DNA of 35,852 nucleotides from Pseudomonadota bacterium (GCA_019351895.1 JABBOH010000018.1:46648-82499), one strand, 5' to 3'. Shown: positions 1 through 8,852, counted from the stretch's first letter. The notes: generated by a model from the sequence alone, not told the origin. A program made the numbers and translations.

Positions 1-233
1 ACTGGATCAGCCAGCCGATGATCGGCCTCTCGGTGGGTCCGACGCTCACCGACGAGGGCATCCGCCCACGCCACCTCGACCTACGGCCCTTCGCCGTCAC
101 GGGCCGCAGCACCTGGGTGCTGCCGGGCGGCCTTTCCCGCGTCGCGCTCAAATCGGGCAGCCTCATCGTGAACTCCTCGCAGGGCGGCGGGTCCAAGGAC
201 ACCTGGGTGCTCGCCGAGGAGGCCCCGCGTTGA
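1..233 (+). CDS. Circularly permuted ATP-grasp protein, C-terminal end (5' truncated by window edge)
   Basis: Only the last 76 or so codons are present; the frame is open from base 3 to the TGA at 231-233, so the gene starts before the window. The visible segment carries the signatures seen at the C terminus of circularly permuted ATP-grasp type 2 proteins: a GLSVGPTL strand, an [10 protein letters not shown] segment, a [11 protein letters not shown] segment, and the closing [17 protein letters not shown]-grasp proteins of this class are predicted to form peptide or amide bonds, but their substrates are mostly unknown. The stop codon overlaps the start of the alpha-E gene as TTGA, and this fixed pairing supports the call. 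The catalytic ATP-binding residues lie outside the window and cannot be checked. Confidence 0.88.
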   Translation, partial: WISQPMIGLSVGPTLTDEGIRPRHLDLRPFAVTGRSTWVLPGGLSRVALKSGSLIVNSSQGGGSKDTWVLAEEAPR

Positions 234-1288
234 ACCAGCAGACGCCTCTGCTCGCGCGCTACGCCGAGAGCCTGTTCTGGATGGCGCGCTACATGGAGCG
301 GCTGGAGAACCTCGCCCGCCTCATCGACGTGACACAGACCTTCGAGAGCCCGGGGCTGGAGAACGAGGCCTGGGACGCTCTGGTCCGCATCCACGCCGAC
401 GAGACGCATTTCGCCGAGGCCTACGGCGCGCCGGGCCCGGAGAACGTGAAGCGCTATTACCTGCTCGATCGCGGCAATCCGAACTCGATCCTCGGCTCGA
501 TCGAGGCGGCGCGGATGAATGCGCGCACCTTGCGGCCGCTCATCAGCACCGAGATGTGGAAGCACCTCAACGTCTTCCACAAGGATCTGCTGGAGGTCCA
601 GGAGCAGGAGTTGCAGGGCGACAGCCTCTCCCGCCTCTGCACCCGCATCAAGGAGGGCGTGCAGACCCATACCGGCATCACCGAGGGCACGCTGTTTCGC
701 GACCAGGGCTGGCATTTCTACGAGATGGGCCGGCTCATCGAGCGCGCCGACCAGACCACGCGGCTGCTCGACATCAAGTTTCACCGCCTCGTGCCCTATG
801 GCCAGGAGGAGCAGCGGCTGGAGGAGCGCACGCAGTGGGGCGGCATCCTGCGCGCGGTTGCCGGTTACCACGCCTTCAGACGCATCGCCCCGGTCGATTT
901 CGGCGCCCGGGATGTCGTGGGCTTCCTGCTCGCCGATCCGTGCTTTCCGCGCAGCGTTCTGCTCTGCGTGAGCCAGACCGAATGGCACCTGACGCAGCTG
1001 CGCACCAGCTACGGGTTGCGCGGCACGCGAAAGGCGCTGGAGCAGATCGAGGATGTGCGGGCGGCCCTGCTGGAACGATCGGCGGTGCGGATCATCGAGG
1101 AGGGGCTGCATGATTTCCTCGACGGCATGCAGCGGGACCTGATCACGCTCGCGGCCAATATCGGCGGCGCCTTCTTCCGCGACTGGCCGCCCCAAGCCTT
1201 GCAGGAGGCGGCGCTGCAGACACAGTCGCAGTCGCAGATTTCGGCGGCGCTGCCGGGAACCGGGGCCGGGGTGGCACCCGCGCCTTGA
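230..1288 (+). CDS. Alpha-E domain-containing protein
   Basis: A 352-residue all-helical protein. Residues about 11-34 match the family's opening pattern ([20 protein letters not shown]), and further family features are a [14 protein letters not shown] segment near residue 165 and a late [12 protein letters not shown] segment. Its exact role is unknown; comparative genomics links it to circularly permuted ATP-grasp ligases, transglutaminase-like proteases and a proteasome-like (Anbu) peptidase. The start is TTG at 230, overlapping the upstream stop as TTGA, with a GAGGAGG ribosome-binding site about 8 bases before it, which implies translational coupling. About 35 C-terminal residues, rich in Q, A, G and P, look like a low-complexity extension. 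The usual downstream transglutaminase gene is absent; any such partners must lie upstream of the window. Confidence 0.92.
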   Translation: MNQQTPLLARYAESLFWMARYMERLENLARLIDVTQTFESPGLENEAWDALVRIHADETHFAEAYGAPGPENVKRYYLLDRGNPNSILGSIEAARMNARTLRPLISTEMWKHLNVFHKDLLEVQEQELQGDSLSRLCTRIKEGVQTHTGITEGTLFRDQGWHFYEMGRLIERADQTTRLLDIKFHRLVPYGQEEQRLEERTQWGGILRAVAGYHAFRRIAPVDFGARDVVGFLLADPCFPRSVLLCVSQTEWHLTQLRTSYGLRGTRKALEQIEDVRAALLERSAVRIIEEGLHDFLDGMQRDLITLAANIGGAFFRDWPPQALQEAALQTQSQSQISAALPGTGAGVAPAP

Positions 1289-1401
1289 GGCGCCTGCCCG
1301 CTCCGCCGCGCCCGGGGCAAGGCAGGGGCAGGAGAGGGGCAAGTCACGGGAGTGGCGCCCCACATCTGGAGATTGATCTTCGCCGTTCCGGGAGGCCTTT
1401 G

Positions 1402-1414
1402 GAGTAATTTACTC
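1402..1414. promoter_or_regulatory. Perfect palindrome upstream of the sulfite-reduction operon (candidate operator)
   Basis: GAGTAA-T-TTACTC is a perfect 6+6 inverted repeat around one base, flanked by T-runs, in otherwise GC-rich intergenic DNA. It lies 41 bases before the first ATG of the operon. I noticed no second copy in the window. Its shape fits a homodimeric regulator, perhaps of the Rrf2 type (the family includes CymR and IscR) or another sulfur or iron-sulfur regulator. That assignment is inference. Confidence 0.5.
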
Positions 1415-1455
1415 TTTCCGCGCGGGCGCTTGCCGCCCAGGACAAAATCTTCTTT

Positions 1456-2046
1456 ATGGCGCGGATGATCCCGGTTTCGCTCGACCCTGACACGCTCACG
1501 ATCGCGCTCGCCGGCCATGGAGCGGCGGCGCTCCGGCGGTGGCGCCTGCTTGGCGAGGGCGGAGCGGCTACTGCCCTCTGCTACGCCGACGCGCCCGATG
1601 CCGAGCTGGAGACCGCGGCGGGCAGCCGCTACCGTCAGGGCCTCCCCGACGACGCCAGTCTCGCCGCGATGGACGTCCTCTGGGTCGTGGGGATGGAGGA
1701 TGAGGCGGCAGGCCTGCTTGCGGCGCGGGCCCGGCGGCACAAGGTGCTGGTCAATGTCGAAGACCGGCGGGAGCATTGCTACTTCCACAATACCGCTGAA
1801 CTGCGTCGTGGTTTATTGTTAATCACAGTCTCGACGGGTGGGCGCAGCCCAGGGCTTGCGCAGCGCATCCGGGCGCATCTCGCGCAGGAATTCGGACCCG
1901 AATGGGCGGAGCGGCTCGACCAGCTTGGCGAGCGGCGGAACCAATGGCGGCAAGAGGGCGATGAGCTGCCTGCGCTCGCTGCCAAGACCGAGAGATTTTT
2001 GACGCAGAGCGGCTGGCTCGCCGAGCCCGCGCCCCACCGAGAGTGA
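1456..2046 (+). CDS. Siroheme synthase N-terminal-type protein (precorrin-2 dehydrogenase / sirohydrochlorin ferrochelatase, Met8p-like)
   Basis: A 196-residue protein equivalent to the N-terminal half of CysG, without the SUMT methyltransferase half. It should oxidise precorrin-2 with NAD and insert iron to make siroheme, the cofactor CysI needs. Visible features are a short beta-strand plus glycine-rich LAGHGAAALRRWRLL nucleotide-binding segment (residues about 13-27), a VLVNVEDR strand matching the family's VNVVDD region, and the well-conserved LLITVSTGGRSPGLAQRIR motif. The protein is divergent: the family ATDD motif appears as GMED near residue 80. No Shine-Dalgarno sequence precedes the ATG at 1456; an ATG at 1465 is an alternative start. 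The stop overlaps the GTG of cysJ (GTGA). A uroporphyrinogen methyltransferase must be encoded elsewhere. Confidence 0.85.
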   Translation: MARMIPVSLDPDTLTIALAGHGAAALRRWRLLGEGGAATALCYADAPDAELETAAGSRYRQGLPDDASLAAMDVLWVVGMEDEAAGLLAARARRHKVLVNVEDRREHCYFHNTAELRRGLLLITVSTGGRSPGLAQRIRAHLAQEFGPEWAERLDQLGERRNQWRQEGDELPALAAKTERFLTQSGWLAEPAPHRE

Positions 2047-3881
2047 TAGTTGCCAACATGCCAAGCCTGCCCCTGCTGCCGAACTCCGCCCCGTTCCGGC
2101 CCGAGGAGATCGCTGCCCTCAACGGCGTCATCACCAAAACCTCGCCCGAACAGCGCGCCTGGCTGAGCGGCTTCCTCGCCGGCTTCCAGGCCGCGACGGG
2201 CAGCGCGCAGGGCGTCCCCGCGCCTGCCCAGGCGCCGGCCAGGAAGGTGCCGCTGCTGATCCTGTTCGCGACCGAGTCCGGTAATGCCGAGACTCTCGCG
2301 GCGTCGGTCCGCAAGGCGGCGCAGAAGATGGGCTTCGCGCCGCGTGTCGCCGATGTCGGCACGATCACGGTCGCCGAAGCGGCGAAGGCCGAGAACCTGC
2401 TGATGATCGCGAGCACCTGGGGCGAAGGCGATCCGCCGCAACGCGCCGCCGACTTCTACCAGGCGATCCTGGCGCCCGGCGCGCCGCGCTTCGACAAGAC
2501 GCGCTTCAGCGTGCTGGCGCTCGGCGACCGCGCCTACGTCAATTTCTGCTCGACCGGCCATGTCTTCGACGAGCGCTTCGCGGCCCTCGGCGGCAAGCGC
2601 CTCGCCCCCGTCGTCGAATGCGACGTGGACTACGCCGCGCCCGCCAAAGCCTGGATCGCGTCGACCCTCGACCTGCTGAAGAAGGAGACGGAGAGCGAAG
2701 CGGGGACGGACGAGGGCGCCGTCATTCACGTCGACTTCGCCCGCAGCGTCGCCGCCGCGCCAGTGGACGCCGAGGAAGACGACGACGCCGAGCCGCGCTT
2801 CACGCGCGAGAACCCCTTCGAGGCCGAGATCAGGGAGCTGGTCAACCTGAACGGCACAGGCTCCTCGGCCGAAACGTGGCATGTCGAGGTGTCGCTGGAA
2901 GGCTCGGGGCTCGTCCACAAGCCGGGCGACGCGCTTGGCATCGTGCCCTCGAACGACCCGACGCTGGTCGAGGACATGCTGACCCTCACCGGCCTGTCGG
3001 GCGACGATGCGGTGCGCCAGGCGCTGACCGAGGCGCAGGACATCACGACCGTGACGCGCCCGCAGATCGAGGCCTATGCGAAGCTTACAGACAGCAACCA
3101 GCTGCGCGCGCTGGCGGCGGACCCCGACGCGCTGCGGGAGTGGCTGCCGGGCCGTCACGTGATCGACCTGCTGGAGGCCGCACCCATGCAGCTCGATGCC
3201 GCGACGCTGACGAGCCTGCTCCGTCCCCTGCCGGGGCGCCTCTATTCCATCGCCTCCGCCTGGGCCTATGCCGAAGACGAGGCGCATCTGCTGGTGTCCG
3301 CCGTGCGCTACGAGACGCATGGCCGGATGCGGTCGGGCGTCGCCTCGGTCGACATCGCCGAGCGCCGCCGCGCGGGCGACCCGCTGAAGGTCTATCTCAA
3401 GCCCAACCCGCATTTCCGCCTGCCGTCCGACCCCGACCGCGCCGTCATCATGATCGGGCCGGGCACCGGGGTCGCACCCTTCCGCGCCTTCATGCAGGAG
3501 CGCGAGACCACGGGCGCCACGGGCCGCAACTGGCTGTTCTTCGGCAACCGGCACTTCACCCACGACTTCCTGTACCAGCTGGAATGGCAGGACTGGAAGG
3601 CGAGCGGCCTGCTGACCCGGATCGACACCGCGTTCTCCCGCGATCAGCGCGAGAAGATCTACGTCCAGCACCGCATTTGGGAGGAACGGCAGGAGCTGTT
3701 CCGCTGGATCGAGGAGGGGGCGGCGATCTACGTCTGCGGCGACGCGAATGCCATGGCGAAGGACGTGAACCACGCGCTGGTGCGCGTCATCGCCGATCAG
3801 GCCGGGTTCGACGAGACGGCGGCGGCAGCGAGGCTCGACACATTGCGGCGCGACGGCCGCTATCTGCGTGACGTGTATTGA
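2043..3881 (+). CDS. cysJ: Sulfite reductase (NADPH) flavoprotein, alpha component
   Basis: A 612-residue FMN/FAD diflavin reductase that passes electrons from NADPH to CysI for the six-electron reduction of sulfite to sulfide. In order: an N-terminal helical segment of about 68 residues; a flavodoxin domain at about 69-213 beginning LLILFATESGNAETLA (FMN phosphate loop); a connecting domain; the FAD-binding motif RLYSIAS at 399-405; the NADPH-binding GPGTGVAPFRAF near 471-482; and the conserved C-terminal RDVY. The length fits the family (about 600). The start is taken as GTG at 2043, overlapping the upstream TGA; ATG at 2058 is possible, and neither has a strong ribosome-binding site. cysI follows 12 bases downstream, so the three genes form one operon. 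Confidence 0.96.
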   Translation: MIVANMPSLPLLPNSAPFRPEEIAALNGVITKTSPEQRAWLSGFLAGFQAATGSAQGVPAPAQAPARKVPLLILFATESGNAETLAASVRKAAQKMGFAPRVADVGTITVAEAAKAENLLMIASTWGEGDPPQRAADFYQAILAPGAPRFDKTRFSVLALGDRAYVNFCSTGHVFDERFAALGGKRLAPVVECDVDYAAPAKAWIASTLDLLKKETESEAGTDEGAVIHVDFARSVAAAPVDAEEDDDAEPRFTRENPFEAEIRELVNLNGTGSSAETWHVEVSLEGSGLVHKPGDALGIVPSNDPTLVEDMLTLTGLSGDDAVRQALTEAQDITTVTRPQIEAYAKLTDSNQLRALAADPDALREWLPGRHVIDLLEAAPMQLDAATLTSLLRPLPGRLYSIASAWAYAEDEAHLLVSAVRYETHGRMRSGVASVDIAERRRAGDPLKVYLKPNPHFRLPSDPDRAVIMIGPGTGVAPFRAFMQERETTGATGRNWLFFGNRHFTHDFLYQLEWQDWKASGLLTRIDTAFSRDQREKIYVQHRIWEERQELFRWIEEGAAIYVCGDANAMAKDVNHALVRVIADQAGFDETAAAARLDTLRRDGRYLRDVY

Positions 3882-3893
3882 GGGATTCCTGAT

Positions 3894-5624
3894 ATGGCCG
3901 ACACCTCAGACAAGAAGCCGCTGTCGCGCAACGAGAGCATCAAGGAAGCCAGCCGGGGCCTGCGCGGCGGCATCGCCGAGGGGCTGACCGAGGTCATCAC
4001 CGGCCAGCTCGACGAGGACGACACCCAGCTCACCAAGTTCCACGGCATCTATCAGCAGGACGACCGCGACCTGCGGCCCGAGCGCGGCCGCAAGAAGATG
4101 GAGAAGGCCTTCAGCTTCATGGCGCGCGTGCGCATCCCCGGCGGGCAGATGACGCCCGCGCAGTGGCTCGCGCTCGACGATATCGCCGAGGAGCGCGCCA
4201 ACGGCACGCTGCGCGTCACGACCCGGCAGGCGATCCAGTTCCACGGCATCATCAAGAGCAACCTTCGGCCGGCCATCAACAGCATCAACAAGGCGCTGCT
4301 GGACACGCTGGCCGCCTGCGGGGACGTGAACCGCAACGTGATGTGCGCGGTGAACCCCTATGAGACCGCGAAGCACGCGACGGCCCTGAAGCTCGCCGAC
4401 GACATCAGCGCGCATCTCTCGCCGCGCACGACCGCCTATCACGAGATTTGGGTCGATGACGAAAAGGTCGTCGATGCGTCGCGGGAGGCAGGCGAGGAGG
4501 ACGAGCCGATCTACGGCAAGACCTACCTGCCGCGGAAGTTCAAGATCACGGTCGCCGTGCCGCCGCAGAACGACGTGGACGTTTATGCCCACGACCTGTC
4601 CTTCGTCGCCGTGGTCGAGGGCCAGGACATCGTCGGCTGGGACGTGCTGGTCGGCGGCGGCATGGGCATGACCCATGGCGAGACCGACACCTTCCCGCGC
4701 ACCGCGGACGTGCTCGGCTTCTGCACGCCCGAACAGGCCGTGGACGTGGCCGAGAAGGTCGTGCTGGTGCAGCGCGACTACGGCGACCGCTCGGTCCGCA
4801 AGCACGCGCGGCTGAAATACACGATCGAGACCCACGGCATCGACTGGTTCCGCCGCGAGGTGGAGACGCGGCTCGGCTACAAACTCGGACCCGTTCACGT
4901 GCCGCAGTTCACCGCGCGCGGCGACCGCTATGGCTGGGTGAAGGGCGACGACGGCGCCTGGCATGTGACGCTGTTCATCGAGAGCGGCCGCATCAAGGAC
5001 TGGCCGGACAAGCGGCTCCAGACCGGGATGCGGGAGATCGCGCGCATGCTGGATGGCGGCGTCATCATCCTGACGCCGAACCAGAACCTCACCATCGCCA
5101 ATATCTCCGAGGCGCAGAAGCCCGCCCTCGAAGCGCTGCTCGCCGAGCACAACATGGCCATCGGCGCCGATAGCGGACTCCGCCGCAACGCCATGGCCTG
5201 CGTGGCGCTGCCGACCTGCGGCCTCGCGCTGGCCGAGAGCGAGCGCTACATGCCGGAACTGCTGACGGCGCTCGAGGGCGAGCTTGCGAAGGCCGGGCTG
5301 ACGGAGGACGACATCGTCATCCGCATGACCGGCTGCCCGAACGGCTGCGCGCGTCCCTATCTGGCCGAGATCGCGCTCGTCGGCCGGGGGCCCGGGACCT
5401 ACAACCTTTATCTCGGCGGCAGCTTCGAGGGCGAGCGGCTGAACAAGCTCTACGCCCAGGATGTCGGGCACGACGCCATCGTCGGCGCGCTCGGGCCGCT
5501 GTTCCAGGAATACGCGGAAGGCCGCCAGCACGGTGAGCACTTCAGCGACTTCGCCATCCGGCGCGGCCACATCGCGGCGACGACGGCGGGCAACGCCTTC
5601 CACGCGGATGTGGTGCTTGCCTAA
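3894..5624 (+). CDS. cysI: Sulfite reductase (NADPH) hemoprotein, beta component
   Basis: A 576-residue siroheme and [4Fe-4S] enzyme that reduces sulfite to sulfide with electrons from CysJ (E. coli CysI is about 570 residues). The four cluster/siroheme cysteines are present: C436-x5-C442 in ACVALPTCGLALAESER and C481-x3-C485 in TGCPNGCARPYLAE. Upstream are the two ferredoxin-like repeats, with RVRIPGG and LRVTTRQAIQFHGI typical of the substrate-binding face, and GGGMGMTHGE in the middle. The ATG at 3894 has a weak upstream AGGGA. The gene ends the operon and is followed by a strong hairpin. There is no sign of damage. Confidence 0.97.
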   Translation: MADTSDKKPLSRNESIKEASRGLRGGIAEGLTEVITGQLDEDDTQLTKFHGIYQQDDRDLRPERGRKKMEKAFSFMARVRIPGGQMTPAQWLALDDIAEERANGTLRVTTRQAIQFHGIIKSNLRPAINSINKALLDTLAACGDVNRNVMCAVNPYETAKHATALKLADDISAHLSPRTTAYHEIWVDDEKVVDASREAGEEDEPIYGKTYLPRKFKITVAVPPQNDVDVYAHDLSFVAVVEGQDIVGWDVLVGGGMGMTHGETDTFPRTADVLGFCTPEQAVDVAEKVVLVQRDYGDRSVRKHARLKYTIETHGIDWFRREVETRLGYKLGPVHVPQFTARGDRYGWVKGDDGAWHVTLFIESGRIKDWPDKRLQTGMREIARMLDGGVIILTPNQNLTIANISEAQKPALEALLAEHNMAIGADSGLRRNAMACVALPTCGLALAESERYMPELLTALEGELAKAGLTEDDIVIRMTGCPNGCARPYLAEIALVGRGPGTYNLYLGGSFEGERLNKLYAQDVGHDAIVGALGPLFQEYAEGRQHGEHFSDFAIRRGHIAATTAGNAFHADVVLA

Positions 5625-5655
5625 CCGGGCGCCGTCCTAAATCTAGCCTCATCAT

Positions 5656-5692
5656 CCACCGCTCCCCCGCCCGGCAGCGCGGGCAGTGGTGG
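5656..5692 (+). terminator. Hairpin after cysI (terminator-like, no U-run)
   Basis: CCACCGCT at 5656-5663 pairs with AGTGGTGG at 5685-5692 (eight pairs including one G-U) around a GC-rich interior that can pair further. It lies between cysI and the permease gene and has no T-tract after it, so it may attenuate transcription or stabilise the 3' end rather than act as a classical terminator. Confidence 0.4.
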
Positions 5693-5726
5693 CTGCGCCT
5701 GACGACAACCCCGCACGGAGACGTGG

Positions 5727-6965
5727 ATGCACTGGCTGACCTGGCTCGTCGTGATCGTCGCGACAGCCGGCGTCATCATCCGCCCCTGGCGGCTGCCTGA
5801 AGCCGTCTGGGCCGTCACCGGCGCCATCATCCTCGTCGCAGGCGGCCTGCTGCCCTGGCGCCACGCGCTGCAGGCGGTCGGGCGCGGCACCGATGTCTAT
5901 CTGTTCCTCACGGGCATGATGCTGCTGAGCGAGGTCGCCCGGCGCGAAGGCCTGTTCGACTGGCTGGCGGCGTTCGCCGTGCGCCGCTCGGGCGGATCGG
6001 CACGGCGGCTGTTCCTGCTGATCTACGGCGTCGGCACCGTCGTCACCGCCTTCCTCTCCAACGACGCGACCGCAGTCGTGATGACGCCCGCCGTTTTCGC
6101 GGTCGCGAGCAAGGCTCGCGCCGAGCCGCTGCCCTATCTGTTCGTCTGCGCCTTCATCGCCAACGCCGCGAGCTTCATCCTGCCGATCTCCAACCCGGCG
6201 AACCTCGTGCTCTATGCCAGCCACATGCCGCCGCTGTTCACCTGGCTCGGGCACTTCCTGCTGCCCTCGGTGCTGTCGGTGGCGGCGACGCTCGGCGCGC
6301 TGCTGCTGATCGAGCGGCGGCATCTCGCCGGGACGGTCGACGCCGAGATCGAGCAGCCGGCGTTGCCGCCGGGCGGCCTCGTCGCCGCGATCGGCATCGG
6401 GCTGACGGCGGTGCTGCTGCTCGCTGCTTCGACGGCGGACGTACAACTCGGCCTGCCGACGGCGGTGGCGGGGGTCGCGACCGCCCTCGTGGTGCTGTGG
6501 CGGAACCGCGAGGCGCCGTGGGCGACGCTGCGCGGCATCTCCTGGCTCGTGCTGCCGCTGGTCGGGGGTCTGTTCGTGCTGGTGGAGGGTCTGCGCGATA
6601 CCGGCTCGATCGCGGCGCTGGCGCACTGGCTGCACGCGCAGGCCGAGCATTCGGTCCAGGCGACGGCCTGGGGCGCCGGGATCGTGCTGGCGCTCGTCTG
6701 CAACGTGATGAACAACCTGCCCGCCGGGCTGGTCGCGAGTTCGACCGTGACGGCCGGTCACCTGCCGCAGCCGGTGACGGACGCGCTGCTGATCGGCGTC
6801 GATCTGGGGCCGAACCTCTCGATCACCGGGTCGCTGGCGACGATCCTGTGGCTGACCGCCATCCGGCGCGAGGGCGAGGACGTGACTTTCCTTACCTTCC
6901 TGGCGCGCGGGGCCATGGTGATGCCGCCGGCCCTGCTGCTGGCATTGGCGGGGTTGCTCCGGTAG
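5727..6965 (+). CDS. ArsB/NhaD-type (ion transporter superfamily) membrane permease, probable arsenite efflux pump
   Basis: A 412-residue, very hydrophobic protein with about 11-12 predicted membrane segments, close to the length of ArsB (about 429). Features typical of the ArsB family are the LTGMMLLSEVARREGLFDWLA segment, the VVTAFLSNDATAVVMTPAV re-entrant motif, the ILPISNPANLVLY motif, and a second-half CNVMNNLPAG plus DLGPNLSITGS pair. Arsenite extrusion is the best-known role. No arsR, arsC or arsA lies nearby, so another oxyanion cannot be excluded, and the position behind cysJI leaves a link to sulfur oxyanions open. The ATG at 5727 follows GGAG. The stop lies 5 bases from the convergent folD stop. 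Family: high confidence; substrate: low. Confidence 0.85.
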   Translation: MHWLTWLVVIVATAGVIIRPWRLPEAVWAVTGAIILVAGGLLPWRHALQAVGRGTDVYLFLTGMMLLSEVARREGLFDWLAAFAVRRSGGSARRLFLLIYGVGTVVTAFLSNDATAVVMTPAVFAVASKARAEPLPYLFVCAFIANAASFILPISNPANLVLYASHMPPLFTWLGHFLLPSVLSVAATLGALLLIERRHLAGTVDAEIEQPALPPGGLVAAIGIGLTAVLLLAASTADVQLGLPTAVAGVATALVVLWRNREAPWATLRGISWLVLPLVGGLFVLVEGLRDTGSIAALAHWLHAQAEHSVQATAWGAGIVLALVCNVMNNLPAGLVASSTVTAGHLPQPVTDALLIGVDLGPNLSITGSLATILWLTAIRREGEDVTFLTFLARGAMVMPPALLLALAGLLR

Positions 6966-6970
6966 CTCCC

Positions 6971-7834
6971 TCAGGCGATCCGCTTCGCCGCGGTCAGCGT
7001 GTTGCGCAGCAGGCAGGCGATCGTCATGGGACCTACGCCGCCCGGAACCGGGGTGATCCGCCCCGCCACCTCCAGCGCTTCGGCGAAGGCCACGTCGCCG
7101 ACCAGCCGCGTCTTCCCGCCCTCGCCCGCCACGCGGTTGATGCCGACATCCATCACCGTCGCACCGGGCTTGATCCAACTGCCCCGGACCAACTCGGGCT
7201 GGCCGACCGCCGCCACCAGAATATCGGCGCGGCGGCACTCCTCCGCCAGGTCGCGCGTGCGGGAATGGGCAATCGTCACCGTGCAGCTTTCCCGCAGCAG
7301 CAGCGCCGCCATCGGTTTGCCGACGATGTTCGAGCGGCCGAGAACCACGGCCCGCGCGCCCGAAAGGTCGCCCAGTTCAGCCTTCAGCATCAGCAGGCAG
7401 CCAAGCGGCGTGCAGGGCACCAGACCCGGCAGCCCTGCCGCCAGACGCCCGGCGTTGATGACGTGGAAGCCGTCCACGTCCTTGTCGGGCGAGATCGCGT
7501 CGAGCACGCGGGCGCTGTCGATGTGCCGTGGCAAAGGCAGCTGCACCAGGATGCCGTGGACGGCGGGGTCGTCGTTGAGCTCCGCCACCAGCGCCAGCAG
7601 ATCGCGCTCCGAAGTTTCGGCATCGAGACGGTATTCGAACGAGGCCATGCCGGCCTCCTTCGTCGTGCGCGCCTTGTTCCGTACGTAAATCTGGCTCGCC
7701 GGGTCCTCGCCCACCAGAACCACGGCGAGCCCGGGCACGACGCCCGCCGCCGCGAGCTCCGCCGTCTCGGCGGTGACCTCGGCCAGTATGCCCGCCGCGA
7801 AGGCGCGGCCGTCGATGATCCTCGCCAGCGCCAT
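6971..7834 (-). CDS. folD: Bifunctional methylenetetrahydrofolate dehydrogenase / methenyltetrahydrofolate cyclohydrolase
   Basis: A 287-residue cytosolic enzyme that interconverts 5,10-methylene-, 5,10-methenyl- and 10-formyl-tetrahydrofolate using NADP. Catalytic Tyr50 and Lys54 are present in SQIYVRNK, matching the numbering of E. coli FolD. Also visible are the family motif [10 protein letters not shown], the NADP-binding [18 protein letters not shown], and the C-terminal [19 protein letters not shown]. The gene starts 6 bases after the purU stop, so the pair is probably cotranscribed and coupled: FolD makes 10-formyl-THF and PurU hydrolyses it. It is convergent with the ArsB-type permease, with only 5 bases between stops and no room for a separate terminator. 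Confidence 0.97.
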   Translation of the reverse strand: MALARIIDGRAFAAGILAEVTAETAELAAAGVVPGLAVVLVGEDPASQIYVRNKARTTKEAGMASFEYRLDAETSERDLLALVAELNDDPAVHGILVQLPLPRHIDSARVLDAISPDKDVDGFHVINAGRLAAGLPGLVPCTPLGCLLMLKAELGDLSGARAVVLGRSNIVGKPMAALLLRESCTVTIAHSRTRDLAEECRRADILVAAVGQPELVRGSWIKPGATVMDVGINRVAGEGGKTRLVGDVAFAEALEVAGRITPVPGGVGPMTIACLLRNTLTAAKRIA

Positions 7835-7840
7835 GAGCCT

Positions 7841-8734
7841 CTATTCCGTGAAGACGACGGTTTTGCCGCCGTTCAGGATGACGCGCCCGTCGAGGTGGTA
7901 GCGTACCGCGCGCGCCAGCACCCGCCGCTCGATGTCGCGGCCCTTGCGCACGAGATCCTCGGGTGTGTCGGCGTGGCTGATACGCTCCACGTCCTGCTCG
8001 ATGATGGGGCCCTCGTCGAGGTCGCTGGTGACGTAGTGTGCGGTGGCGCCGATCAGCTTCACGCCGCGTTCATGAGCCTGATGGTAGGGTTTGGCACCCT
8101 TGAAGCCGGGCAGGAAGGAGTGGTGGATGTTGATGCAGCGGCCATTGAGCTTGGCGGTCAGCCCGTCTGACAGCACCTGCATGTAGCGCGCGAGCACGAC
8201 GAGATCGGTATCCGTCTCACGCACGAGATCCCAAAGCTCGGCCTCCTGCTCCATCTTGGTCTGCCGCGTGACCGGCAGGTGATGGAAGCGCAGCCCGGAG
8301 AAGTCGACGTTGGCGTAGGTCTCGCGAGGATGGTTCGCGACGATCGCGGTGATGTCCATCGGCAGCTCGCCGAGCCGCCAGCGATACAGAAGATCGACCA
8401 TACAATGATCGAACTTCGAGACGAGGATCATGACGCGCCGCTTTTCCAACCGGCCGCGCAGGGTCCAGTTCATGCCGAAGCGCTCCGCGGTCGGCGCGAA
8501 CTGCGTCCGGAACCGCTCGGCGAAGCTGCCGGCGTCGCCCGCCGCCTCCCCGTCGCCGACGAACACGACGCGCATGAAGAAGCGCTTGCTCTGCAGATCG
8601 TCGAACTGCTGGGCTTCCAGGATGTTGCCGCCGGCCTCGAACAAAAGGGCCGTCACGGCGGCCACGATGCCGGGCCGGTCGGGCGAGGCGATGCTCAGAA
8701 TGTATTGCGGCTGCAGGCTGGAGGACGGGGCCAT
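7841..8734 (-). CDS. purU: Formyltetrahydrofolate deformylase
   Basis: A 297-residue enzyme that hydrolyses 10-formyl-THF to THF and formate. An N-terminal ACT domain (about 8-90, beginning [20 protein letters not shown]) is followed by a formyl-transferase fold with [15 protein letters not shown], the active-site region [20 protein letters not shown], and [13 protein letters not shown]. The ATG at 8734 is preferred because AGAGAG lies about 6 bases upstream; an in-frame GTG two codons earlier (8740) is possible. PurU balances the glycine and methionine one-carbon pools, and next to FolD it provides a route from methyl or formaldehyde-level carbon to formate. Confidence 0.96.
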   Translation of the reverse strand: MAPSSSLQPQYILSIASPDRPGIVAAVTALLFEAGGNILEAQQFDDLQSKRFFMRVVFVGDGEAAGDAGSFAERFRTQFAPTAERFGMNWTLRGRLEKRRVMILVSKFDHCMVDLLYRWRLGELPMDITAIVANHPRETYANVDFSGLRFHHLPVTRQTKMEQEAELWDLVRETDTDLVVLARYMQVLSDGLTAKLNGRCINIHHSFLPGFKGAKPYHQAHERGVKLIGATAHYVTSDLDEGPIIEQDVERISHADTPEDLVRKGRDIERRVLARAVRYHLDGRVILNGGKTVVFTE

Positions 8735-8793
8735 GGGCACTCTCTGACGGCGTTCGGCGGATGGAGCTTAGGCGACGGAGCTTGAGCCAAAGG

Positions 8794-8813
8794 CCGTGCG
8801 CGCGGGCGCACGG
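8794..8813 (-). terminator. Hairpin downstream of ribA
   Basis: CCGTGCG (8794-8800) and CGCACGG (8807-8813) form a perfect 7-bp stem with a 6-base loop, about 40 bases after the ribA stop. On the minus strand it is followed by GCCTTTGG, a weak U-stretch. It is placed to end the dapA-to-ribA transcript ahead of purU. Confidence 0.45.
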
Positions 8814-8852
8814 TTGCGACCTCGCGCTTGGCCGTTTGCGCCCCTGTGCCGG

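Noticed and set aside
3906-5603. A 565-codon minus-strand open frame opposite cysI
   Set aside because: It mirrors cysI almost exactly; the composition (V/A/R/H/Q-rich) is the usual complement of a GC-rich coding frame and no motif is seen.
5652-7238. A 528-codon minus-strand open frame opposite the ArsB-type permease and running into folD
   Set aside because: The translation is Arg/Gln/Gly low-complexity and overlaps two well-supported genes.
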